Assembly (NCBI RefSeq): GCF_007830355.1 | Contig: NZ_VLKO01000006.1 | Location: 186,001-250,000, forward strand | Reading direction: 5' to 3' | From: Flavobacterium tiangeerense | GTDB lineage: Bacteria > Bacteroidota > Bacteroidia > Flavobacteriales > Flavobacteriaceae | Length of the DNA stretch: 64,000 bases | Shown here: positions 55,625 through 64,000 of the stretch, piece by piece | Layout of the letters: each line of letters begins with the position of its first letter | Numbering within the stretch: position 1 is the stretch's first letter | Made by a program: the position numbers and the translations under genes | Notes under the pieces: model-generated | What the model saw: the letters and a program-made list of their open reading frames with translations, nothing else | Database searches by the model: none | What the model was told of the DNA's origin: nothing

Positions 55625-58600
55625 CTACTCTTTTGATCCTGCTTGTTGTGTTGGCAAATGACCGTATTTAATTTTATAACATTTGGCAAAATAGGAAGGC
55701 GATGTAAATCCTACTTTATAACTAATCTCATTGATATTTACATTTTTATTGCCTTGTTCGAGCAATTGTTTTGCTTTTTCTAATCTTACATTTCTAATAA
55801 ACTCATTTACTGAAACACCCGTTAGTGTTTTTATTTTTCGATACAATTGACTTCTACTCAGGAAAACTTTAGAAGAAAGCAACTCTACACTTAACTCAGA
55901 TTCACTCAGATTCTCATTAATAAAATGAAGAATTTTTTGAATGAAATCATTATCTAAAGATGTTGTTTTTTCCTTCCCTTGTTTGGTGATACCGGTATAA
56001 AACTTTTTAAACATTATTTGCCTACTTGTAATAAGCTGTGCTAGGCTTGATTTTAAAATATCCAATTCAAATGGTTTGCTCAAATATATATCAGCTCCGG
56101 AATCGATACCTTCAATTCTGTCCTGTACCATTGCTTTTGCAGATAGCATTAATAACGGAATGTGACTTGTTTTCAAATCTCCTTTTATATTTTTGCACAT
56201 CTGTAATCCATCCATTACAGGCATAATAACATCCGTAATTATGATATCTGGCAATTTCTGGGCGGCCATTTCGTAACCTTTTTTACCATTTTCGGCGGTA
56301 ATAACTTTATATGATTTACTCAATTCCATTTTAAGATAATTCCGTAATTCAAGGTTGTCCTCAACAATCAAAACGGTGTAAGCTTTTGCTGTATCTGTAA
56401 CAATTTCTTTTATTGACTCGTTAGTAACATCATCAGCCTGATATTTATTCGACTCAAACAAGAACTTATTTTTATTTTTTTCTATTTCAAAAACTTCATT
56501 CACTACTTCATTTTCCTTATAAAAAGAATTGCCTAACGGAAATGTTACTATGAATTTTGTTCCTTCTCCCAATGTGCTTTCAACATCAATATTTCCTTTG
56601 TGAAGCTCTACAAATTCTTTAACAACCTCTAAACCTATTCCGGTGCTTCCGTAGTAATCTTTATTGAGGTTATTGACCTGATAAAATCGATCAAAAATTC
56701 TTTTCAAATCTTCTTTGTGGATTCCTGAGCCAGTGTCTGAAATTGTTATTGAAAAAGATGGAACTTTATTTCCATTAATTAGTAATGAATGATCTGAATC
56801 TGATTCATCTATATAAATGGTAATAAAGCCATTATCAGGAGTAAATTTAAAAGCGTTTGAGATGATATTAAATATTATTTTTTCAAGCATTTTAGGATCT
56901 AACCAATCTTCAAGTTTTTCCAGTTCTGAATCGAAATCAATAGTTATGTTTCTCGCAGCTGCTTCCTCATCAAAATAGCCAATAATTTCTTGTACAAACG
57001 CAATTACTTCAATTTTTTTAACCTGAAGGAAAATTTTATTGAACTCTAATTTGTTAAAATCCATCAGCTCATTAATAAGTCTCGAAAGCCTATCTGAACT
57101 TTTGTGTACAATTTTTAATTTATTATGTATTTCGCGCGATAAGTTCTTACTTCTTAAAATATCTTCAAGAGGATTAATAATCAAGGTTAACGGTGTTCTG
57201 AATTCATGCGAAATATTAGTAAAAAACTGTAATTTTTTATTATTTAATTTCTCTAGCTGAATTGTTTTTTCTCTTTCTAAAATTATGGCTTGTTTGGCTT
57301 TAAAACGATTTTGATAAATTTTATTGAAATATTTAATCAAGAAAACTAATATCGCTGCATATATTAAATAAGCCCAAATGGTTTTCCACCAAGGAGGAAG
57401 GATTTTTATTTTTAGCTCTAATTGAACATTGCTCCAGGAACCATCTGCATTGGCCGATTTTACTTTAAAAACATAAGTACCAGGCTCCAGATTGGTGTAT
57501 GTAGCTGTTCTGTTATTGCCTACATAATTCCAGTCTTTCTCAAAACCTTCAAGGTAATAGGCATATTGGTTTTTTTTAGAATAATTATAGTTTATCCCAA
57601 CATATTCAATCGTAAAAACAGATTGTGCATGATTGAGAACAATTTCTTTTGTTTGAGAAATTACTTTGGTTAACGGAGCATTTTCTTCATTTGGTTTTAC
57701 AGATTTATTAAATAATTTGAAATCACTAAAATACAGACTTGGAGCTTTTTCTGTTTTTTTAATTTCATTAGGATTAAAATAATTTACTCCTTCGTAACCA
57801 CCAAAATACAGCTCGCCATTTCCATCTTTAAAAACCGCATTATTATTAAATTCGTTATCAACAAGACCATCATCTTTATTGAAATTGGTGCTTTGTTTCT
57901 TTTTAAAATCGAGTTTTGTTAAACCAGATCCACCGCTTATCCATAAAGATCCATTATTATCCGAAATGATAGCACGAACGGATTTTTCTTCAAAACCAGG
58001 AAAATCATCATAATTAGAAAATATCTTGCTTTTTTTAGTATAACTAAACAGTCCTTCTCCATCTGTGCCTATCCATATTTTTTTATCGTTTGACTCATAA
58101 ATTGATAAAATGGTCTGTATACCATTATACTTCGTTTTATCGTTGAACATTTGATCCCGCATTTTTGTAACTCTAAAACTGGAATCGGCAAGCAAGTTTA
58201 CCTGATAGAGTCCTAAAATCGTTCCTACCCATAAGATATTATCAGAGTCTACAAAAACTTTTCGAATAAATGCTTGGTCCAAAGCATTTTCAATAAATGG
58301 TTTCGTGTTGCAATGCACAAAAGTGTTGCTTTTATTGTCAAAATAATGAAGTCCTTTTATAAAAGTTCCTATCCAAATTCGCCCTCTTGAGTCTTCAGAA
58401 AAACTAAAAATCCTATTCGATTTCAATCCAGCTGTATTTGTCGTATTGTAGTTTATGAATCGGGTAGTTCCATTTTTCAAAAAATAGATACCACGATCCC
58501 AGCTTCCTACCCAAATATTTTGTTTACTATCTATAAAAATCGTCTGGATATCAACGGCATCCAGACCTGAAAAGTAGTTTTGATTATTTTTGTTAACATG

Positions 58601-59779
58601 GATATAAGTTTTAGCAGAAAGATTATAAATATCAAGTCCACCACCTTCGTTACTTAGTATCAGATTGCCCTTTTTATCTTTTACAATTGAAGTTACATAG
58701 CTAGTCTGCAAGGAATTATCATTATTAACCAGCGACTCCAATGAATTGAATTTATTATTAGGCTTATCGAATACGCCAAGCCCTTTATTGAAATAACCCA
58801 GCCAAAGTCTTTTTTCTTTGTCTTCGTATAATGACCATACTGAATTCGACTTTAAACTAAAATTATTGTATTTACTGTGAAGGTATTTTTTCAGTACTTC
58901 TCCTTTGCTATTTACAACCAATAAGCCATCATTTTCGGTACCGCAAAGTATGTAATCCTGACTGCTTTGTACAATGGATAGAATTTTATTTTTGGTAATA
59001 AAAAAATTCTCAAATTGATAATTATCTGTTTCAGGTTTAATCTTTATAAGCCCATTTTGAGTGGTTCCCAGCCATAAATATCCAAATTTGTCTATGACAA
59101 GACTTTCTATATCATCTAATAAAGGTTCTCTTTTAAACTTGTCTTTATAAACCTGCTTTACTTTTCCGTTTAGATCGATCTCTAAAACACCGTAACTGGT
59201 TCCTAAATAAATAATTCCCTGTTTGTTTCTTGCGGAACATTTAATTAACAAATTTGGTTTTCCTAGAACTTTTGAGTGAAATAAGGATGCTTTTAAGGTT
59301 TTTACATGTAGTTTAAATAATCCAAAACCATACGATCCTAGAATGATATTGCCGTTGTTATCCTCAATGATTGTTTTAATGGTAATTGGCTGTTCGTAGC
59401 CTTTTACAATTGCATCCTGAATATTGATTTTAGTAAAGTTATCCAGATCCCGATTGTATAAACACAAGCCTACATCAGTACCAATCCATAAATTATTCTT
59501 AGAATCAATAAAAGTGGCATAAATAAAATTACTGTTTACTGAACCTTGTTTTTTATCATGTTTGTATCCAAAATAATTTACCCCGTCATATCGATATAAA
59601 CCTGCGCCATTTGTACCTACCCAAATAAAACCATTTTTATCCTGAACTATAGAAGAAATAGCTCTTTTTGAAGTAGTTTCCTGTATACTTCTAAATTGAT
59701 AATTTTCAAATTTATCCTGAGAAAACAAACAATTTATAAGACCAAAACAGCACAGAAGAATATATTTGATATTTTTCAT
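55625..59779 (-). CDS. Hybrid two-component system regulator (HTCS) of the glycan locus
   Basis: A 1384-residue one-protein two-component system. A signal peptide (to about residue 20) precedes a periplasmic sensor of two beta-propellers (about 30-690), a Y_Y_Y domain (about 710-790) and one membrane helix (about 800-817). Cytoplasmic parts are HisKA with His858 (NISHEFRTPL), HATPase (about 960-1085), a receiver with Asp1183 (IIITDVIMP), and an AraC-type DNA-binding domain (about 1282-1384). It should sense an oligosaccharide breakdown product and switch on the susCD, GH10 and GH16 genes. Confidence 0.95.
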   Translation of the reverse strand: MKNIKYILLCCFGLINCLFSQDKFENYQFRSIQETTSKRAISSIVQDKNGFIWVGTNGAGLYRYDGVNYFGYKHDKKQGSVNSNFIYATFIDSKNNLWIGTDVGLCLYNRDLDNFTKINIQDAIVKGYEQPITIKTIIEDNNGNIILGSYGFGLFKLHVKTLKASLFHSKVLGKPNLLIKCSARNKQGIIYLGTSYGVLEIDLNGKVKQVYKDKFKREPLLDDIESLVIDKFGYLWLGTTQNGLIKIKPETDNYQFENFFITKNKILSIVQSSQDYILCGTENDGLLVVNSKGEVLKKYLHSKYNNFSLKSNSVWSLYEDKEKRLWLGYFNKGLGVFDKPNNKFNSLESLVNNDNSLQTSYVTSIVKDKKGNLILSNEGGGLDIYNLSAKTYIHVNKNNQNYFSGLDAVDIQTIFIDSKQNIWVGSWDRGIYFLKNGTTRFINYNTTNTAGLKSNRIFSFSEDSRGRIWIGTFIKGLHYFDNKSNTFVHCNTKPFIENALDQAFIRKVFVDSDNILWVGTILGLYQVNLLADSSFRVTKMRDQMFNDKTKYNGIQTILSIYESNDKKIWIGTDGEGLFSYTKKSKIFSNYDDFPGFEEKSVRAIISDNNGSLWISGGSGLTKLDFKKKQSTNFNKDDGLVDNEFNNNAVFKDGNGELYFGGYEGVNYFNPNEIKKTEKAPSLYFSDFKLFNKSVKPNEENAPLTKVISQTKEIVLNHAQSVFTIEYVGINYNYSKKNQYAYYLEGFEKDWNYVGNNRTATYTNLEPGTYVFKVKSANADGSWSNVQLELKIKILPPWWKTIWAYLIYAAILVFLIKYFNKIYQNRFKAKQAIILEREKTIQLEKLNNKKLQFFTNISHEFRTPLTLIINPLEDILRSKNLSREIHNKLKIVHKSSDRLSRLINELMDFNKLEFNKIFLQVKKIEVIAFVQEIIGYFDEEAAARNITIDFDSELEKLEDWLDPKMLEKIIFNIISNAFKFTPDNGFITIYIDESDSDHSLLINGNKVPSFSITISDTGSGIHKEDLKRIFDRFYQVNNLNKDYYGSTGIGLEVVKEFVELHKGNIDVESTLGEGTKFIVTFPLGNSFYKENEVVNEVFEIEKNKNKFLFESNKYQADDVTNESIKEIVTDTAKAYTVLIVEDNLELRNYLKMELSKSYKVITAENGKKGYEMAAQKLPDIIITDVIMPVMDGLQMCKNIKGDLKTSHIPLLMLSAKAMVQDRIEGIDSGADIYLSKPFELDILKSSLAQLITSRQIMFKKFYTGITKQGKEKTTSLDNDFIQKILHFINENLSESELSVELLSSKVFLSRSQLYRKIKTLTGVSVNEFIRNVRLEKAKQLLEQGNKNVNINEISYKVGFTSPSYFAKCYKIKYGHLPTQQAGSKE

Positions 59780-59913
59780 TTTACATTTTAATATTTATCA
59801 ATTCCATTTGAAACAAACTTTACAATTGATTTATTTAACCATATCGAAAACAATATTAATAAAACTAAACAGAAAACTTAATCTTTTTTACTGATTTACC
59901 ATATTGCTAAAAA

Positions 59914-59955
59914 CCTGAATAGATTAATAACCTCATAAGGGTTAATCTACTCAGG
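59914..59955 (-). terminator. Imperfect hairpin between GH3 and HTCS genes
   Basis: A 14-bp stem with one mismatch (59914-59927 with 59942-59955) around a 14-base loop, 67 bp past the GH3 stop. No T run follows, so it might be a terminator or a regulatory palindrome for the HTCS gene. Confidence 0.4.
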
Positions 59956-60021
59956 CTATAAATTGATTAAAAACAAATTAAATCATGAAGATTATCTTTT
60001 TGTTTTTAAGTTCGTTAGTAA

Positions 60022-62325
60022 TTATTTTAGTTCAAATTTACTCGTAAGTCCTTCATTAGAATTCCAGCCAACCATAACATTAAACAAACCCGATTCTGTC
60101 AAAAATTTACCAGTATTGTCATAAAATCCAAGTTCCTTATCTGTTAAAGTAAACTGAACGGTTTTCGTCTCTCCTTTTTTCAATGCAATAAGTTCAAAAC
60201 CTTTTAATTCTTTAACAGGTCTAACTAAACTGGCGGCTACATCATTTATATACAACTGAACTACTTCCTTCCCATCAACATCTCCGGTATTCGTAACATC
60301 AACACTTAGTTCAATTTTTTCTCCTTTTTGGAAGGAAGTTTTTGCTAATTTCAGATTTTTATATTCGAAAGAAGTATAGCTTAATCCATAACCAAATGGA
60401 TATAATGGTGTTTTTTCTACATCAATATAATGAGACCAAAAAACATTTTGATCTTTATTGGTTGGTCGTCCCGTATTGTACAAATTGTAATAAATTGGAC
60501 ATTGCCCAACGTTTCTCGGGAACGACATTGTTAGTTTACCACTTGGGTTGTAATCTCCGTACAAAACCTGAGCAATTGCATTTCCAGCTTGAGTTCCTAA
60601 ATGCCACGCTTCAACAATAGCAGGAATATTTTCTTGTGCCCAAGGTAACGCCAACGGACGCCCGTTATTTAAAACTAAAATGATATTAGGATTTACTTTA
60701 TAAACTTCCTCTAATAATTGCTGCTGATTTCCCGGCAGACCTAATTCAGTTCTACTGCGTCCTTCACCGCTTTGAAAACCAATTTCTCCTAAAACCATGA
60801 CCACAACTTCTGCTTGTTTGGCTGCATTTTTTGCGGCTTCAAATCCAGAAAAATCAGTGGTGTTAATTTGGACTTCATCAACAAATAATTGTTTATTTAA
60901 AGCCACATCAGTTCCTTTTTCATAAACTAATGTATTGTTTTTATAGTATTGCATTCCTTCAAGAACGGATACTGCTGTATTATCATCAGCGGCAATTCTC
61001 CAACTTCCGAGTGGACTATTCTTGTCATTTGCCAAAGCACCAATTAAAGCGATTTTTACTCCTTCTTTTTTTAATGGCAACAGTTTTTCATTCTTCCCAG
61101 ACGGACTTGTATTCTTCAATAAAACAATTGATTTTTTAGCCATATCCAAAACAGCATCGTTGTTGGCCTTGTTTCCAATACTTGATTTTTCTCGGGCTTC
61201 ATCACAATATTTATAAGGATTATCAAACAAACCTAATTCAAATTTTACTCTAAGAATTCTACGAACAGCATCGTCGATCACACTTTCTTTCACCAATCCT
61301 TTTTTTACCAACTGAGCTAATTCAGTTACATACACATTAGATTCCATATCCATATCAGAACCGGCAATAGCAGCTTTTTGAGCGGCATCGGCTCCATCGG
61401 TTGCATAACCGTGTGTAACCATTTCGGCTATAGAAGCCCAATCAGAAACAACAAAACCATTAAATTTCCAAGCTCCTTTTAAAATGTCTCTTTGCAAAAA
61501 ACTATTTCCCGTTGCTGGAATTCCGTTTAAGGTGTTGAATGAATTCATGAAAGTACGAATTCCTGCATCGACTGTCGCTTTAAAAGGTGGCAATACACTA
61601 TTGTACAACTTAGAATTACTCATATCAACACCATTATATTCTCTTCCTGCTTCTACAAAACCATAGCCTGCAAAATGTTTGGCGCAAGCAATAATAGCCG
61701 TAGTAGCGCTTAAGCTCTCTCCCTGAAATCCTTTAACTCTGGCGGTCGCAATTTTGCTGCCCAGATAAGGATCTTCTCCTGCACCTTCCATCACTCGTCC
61801 CCATCTTGCATCATTGGAAATGTCTACATTAGGTGCAAAAGTCCAGTTTAATCCTGAAGCAGAAGCTTCGACAGCAGCAATATGTGCCGACTTTTTAATG
61901 GCTTCTAAATCCCAACTTGCAGCTTCTGCTAATGGAATAGGACTTATCGTTTTATAACCATGTATCACATCAAAACCAAAAAGCAATGGAATCCCAAGAC
62001 GGGTTTCTTCAACTGCCATTTTTTGCACGGCTCTTACTTCTTTAACGCCTCTAATGCTTAGCATAGAACCTACCAAACCTTTTTTTATATTATTATATTT
62101 TTCTTCGTTAGAACCTGATTCCGGTTTTGGACCTGTAACATCCCATGATCCATTGTATTGATTCATTTGACCTATTTTTTCTTCTAACGTCATTTCTTTC
62201 ATCAAGAGTGAAATCCGATCTTCAATTGGTTTATTGGCATCCAAGTGTTTTTTTGATTGGGCATATCCATTTCCTAAAACGATTAGCATTAGAAATGCAT
62301 AATTCTTAAATTTTCTTTTCATCAT
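60022..62325 (-). CDS. GH3 family beta-glucosidase/beta-xylosidase (BglX-like)
   Basis: A 767-residue glycoside hydrolase family 3 enzyme, starting at the ATG at 62325 (MMKRKFKNYAF, signal peptide ending near GYAQS). The nucleophile is Asp306 (GFVVSDWAS; numbered from a longer start at 62358, or 295 from this one). The C-terminal Fn3-like domain is present (VTNTGDVDGKEVVQLYI). It releases single glucose or xylose units from oligosaccharides in the periplasm. It lies just outside the HTCS gene and is part of the locus by content. Confidence 0.92.
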   Translation of the reverse strand: MMKRKFKNYAFLMLIVLGNGYAQSKKHLDANKPIEDRISLLMKEMTLEEKIGQMNQYNGSWDVTGPKPESGSNEEKYNNIKKGLVGSMLSIRGVKEVRAVQKMAVEETRLGIPLLFGFDVIHGYKTISPIPLAEAASWDLEAIKKSAHIAAVEASASGLNWTFAPNVDISNDARWGRVMEGAGEDPYLGSKIATARVKGFQGESLSATTAIIACAKHFAGYGFVEAGREYNGVDMSNSKLYNSVLPPFKATVDAGIRTFMNSFNTLNGIPATGNSFLQRDILKGAWKFNGFVVSDWASIAEMVTHGYATDGADAAQKAAIAGSDMDMESNVYVTELAQLVKKGLVKESVIDDAVRRILRVKFELGLFDNPYKYCDEAREKSSIGNKANNDAVLDMAKKSIVLLKNTSPSGKNEKLLPLKKEGVKIALIGALANDKNSPLGSWRIAADDNTAVSVLEGMQYYKNNTLVYEKGTDVALNKQLFVDEVQINTTDFSGFEAAKNAAKQAEVVVMVLGEIGFQSGEGRSRTELGLPGNQQQLLEEVYKVNPNIILVLNNGRPLALPWAQENIPAIVEAWHLGTQAGNAIAQVLYGDYNPSGKLTMSFPRNVGQCPIYYNLYNTGRPTNKDQNVFWSHYIDVEKTPLYPFGYGLSYTSFEYKNLKLAKTSFQKGEKIELSVDVTNTGDVDGKEVVQLYINDVAASLVRPVKELKGFELIALKKGETKTVQFTLTDKELGFYDNTGKFLTESGLFNVMVGWNSNEGLTSKFELK

Positions 62326-62370
62326 TTTTTTAGTTTTTTGTAGCGTTGTTAAAAACACCTAGTAAAGTGT

Positions 62371-62457
62371 AGATTGTAATTTTTTACTATTATGTATTTT
62401 GAATAAAATAATTTTACAATCTTATTTGTACGAAATCAGTAAATTCTTAGATTGTAA
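62371..62457 (-). promoter_or_regulatory. Three AGATTGTAA motifs upstream of GH3
   Basis: AGATTGTAA occurs at 62371-62379 and 62449-62457, with its reverse complement at 62414-62422. The spacing is 43 and 35 bp. These might bind a regulator in the GH3 promoter region; no clear -7 box was found. Confidence 0.35.
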
Positions 62458-62642
62458 ATGTAGATTTCAGGGAATAGATAGCATATAACATTTGAAGCAT
62501 TCTATACTACAAATGGTGTATTTACATAAATCTAAACATCATAGTGATTCCTTTTACTGGCATCAATGAACACTATTTGAGATTCGCTGTATTTTTTTAG
62601 TAGTGCTATAAATGTGAAAAAAAGTTAGTTTTAAAATTTTGA

Positions 62643-62804
62643 AAAAACTGTAATTGCAAGATCCATAAAGACAAGTATAAAAGAACAATTGGTTATTTAG
62701 TTTTAAAAGATACAAGTGTTTTGAATGAAATAATGAGACCTAAAGGCTATGCAAATCCACGTTTATTTAATGTTTTCGGCTGTCAAATCTTCAAAAAACA
62801 TTAA
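62643..62804 (+). pseudogene. Remnant of a staphylococcal-nuclease-like (SNase) domain
   Basis: An open stretch of about 53 codons between a TGA and a TAA, without a start codon, encodes KIHKDKYKRTIGYLVLKDTS followed by LNEIMRPKGYANP. This resembles the C-terminal core of SNase-type thermonucleases (D-x-Y-x-R-T-x-G-Y-v-x-L ... GYA). The front half of the domain is missing. It is a decayed fragment beside the second long repeat. Confidence 0.5.
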
Positions 62805-62859
62805 CAATTTAAAGTATTGCATGCGAAATAATTTGTAACAACACTTTATACCATTAACT

Positions 62860-63007
62860 CTGGCTGCCTATTCCTGCTATACACTACAAGTCCGCGGGAA
62901 TCGCCCTAAAAACATAAACCCAAAACGAGCTTCCGTTGGTCGCTGTTTTGGGTTTTGTTTTTGTAAGGCTCCTACCCTTGCGGGCTTTTCGTTGCTATCA
63001 GGGGCAG
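62860..63007 (+). repeat. 148-bp dispersed non-coding repeat, copy 2
   Basis: Direct copy of 37783-37930 with six substitutions in 148 bases. The inner hairpin is at 62916-62926 with 62945-62955. It lies between the SNase remnant and the catalase-family gene. Confidence 0.85.
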
Positions 63008-63197
63008 AGTGACGAAATAGTGTAGAAAACTATCTGATATTCGTTTCTTATCTCATTTTTAAACTACAAATCAGTGCTGCTTTATTTTCTTAGAATTAAA
63101 AATTTATTCTGTTTTCTAAAAATCAAGTATTTATACGCAAGGATAAGCTAGTTAAAAATGCTTTCTTTGGTTTGCAAAAAAACTAATCAAACAATTT

Positions 63198-64000
63198 ATG
63201 GCTAAAAAAGCAAACAAACCAGAAAAACCAAGCACTATAAGTACAGCTGAAAATAAATCAGCTTTATTAAAAACAAAACCTACAGCTAATAATGTTGCCT
63301 GTTGGGATAGTGATGGCAACCTAAAAATAGTAACGCAACGACTCGAGGAAATGTTTGTCGAACTAGGACAAAAAACCCGTATCGAAAGCGGACAGCAACC
63401 AGCTGAACGTCCCGTTTTTCGCAAACAACACGGCATTGGTTACGGAACATTTACAATAAATAAAAATATTGATCCAAAATATAAAATCGGCATTTTTGCA
63501 GGTAGCTCTATTATGAATGTGCTGTTCGTTTCTCAAGCGATACCAGCCCTTCTTCACCAGACTTACACTCCACTTTAGGTATTGGCTTAAAGCTATTTGG
63601 CGTCGATGGTCCTAAACTTTTGGGAACAGGAACTAACGCTGATTTCATTTTCCAAAACATAGATCGTTTTTTTGCTCGTGATGCACAACAAATGTGCAGT
63701 TTTACTACCGCTGGAGTTATCGACAAAGATTACGATTCGTACATCAATAAACATCCTAAACTGGCGTCTATTCTAAACGCCATGAACAAAGAAGAAGCCA
63801 GCTGTTTGAGTGCTACATATTGGGCAATTCTTCCTTTTAAGTTAGGAGAACAACAAATTGTAAAATACCGGCTAGTTCCCGAAGATACTTACCAGGGAGC
63901 ACCTTTTGACGATAATAATTATTTAGCACTCGACTTACAGCAACGCCTCCGAACTAAATCAGCAAAATTTCGTTTTGAAATTCAGTTACGCACAAATGAC
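63198..64000 (+). pseudogene. Catalase-family heme protein, frameshifted and cut by the window end
   Basis: The first frame (63198-63578) begins with a Lys-rich, disordered N-terminus and then the catalase-family motif RPVFRKQHGIGYGTF. The homology jumps to another frame near 63519-63521: the second frame carries VRFSSDTSP, STLGIGLKLFGVDGPKLL, TYWAILPFKLGE and VKYRL, all of this family, and stays open to base 64000. One missing base around 63520 explains it. The family is the small catalase-related heme proteins (peroxidases). The gene is therefore inactive or carries a sequencing error. Confidence 0.85.

Overview
The window looks like a chromosomal segment of a Flavobacterium-like Bacteroidetes bacterium. 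The evidence is the AT-rich DNA, the Bacteroidetes-type promoters (TAnnTTTG -7 boxes), the gliding genes gldF/gldG, a lipidated TamA homologue (TamL) next to TamB, and a SusC/SusD polysaccharide utilisation locus with a hybrid two-component regulator. No rRNA, tRNA or CRISPR array was seen.

Positions 1-36,200 are mostly housekeeping genes: tamB (cut by the window start), tamL, an M14 peptidase, L-serine dehydratase, a fumarylacetoacetase-family enzyme, panB, a four-helix-bundle (S23) gene inside inverted repeats, an RluA-type pseudouridine synthase, an aldehyde dehydrogenase, a membrane protein, a large hybrid sensor kinase, a YpfJ-type metallopeptidase and a DEAD-box helicase. These are followed by purC, an S9 peptidase, a HAD phosphatase, phoH, a small secreted protein whose signal peptide is out of frame, a SAM hydrolase, a monooxygenase-like protein, gldF/gldG, dnaN, a DinB-like protein, a membrane-anchored MutS-like ATPase and a universal stress protein.

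From mnmE (36.35 kb) the window becomes accessory. A 148-bp non-coding repeat follows mnmE, and a 96% identical direct copy lies 25,077 bp downstream. Between them are a type I restriction-modification operon (hsdR, a BRO-N/DinD-like gene, hsdM, hsdS and a small unknown gene, then a decayed second copy of the hsdS tail), a secreted orphan protein, a HipA toxin remnant, and a glycan-degradation locus on the minus strand. That locus holds GH3, a hybrid two-component regulator, SusC, SusD, a surface glycan-binding lipoprotein, GH10 and GH16. Just before the second repeat copy is a nuclease (SNase-like) remnant, and after it a catalase-family gene broken by a frameshift that runs off the window end.

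The glycan locus reads as a complete system. SusC/SusD and the binding lipoprotein would capture and import oligosaccharides, lipoprotein GH10 and GH16 would cut beta-linked chains at the surface, GH3 would release sugars in the periplasm, and the regulator would sense the product. The absence of side-chain-removing enzymes suggests a lightly decorated beta-xylan and/or beta-glucan. The less ordinary features are the long repeat pair, the DinD-like gene inside the restriction operon, the duplicated hsdS tail, the S23 gene bounded by inverted repeats, and several single-base frameshifts.
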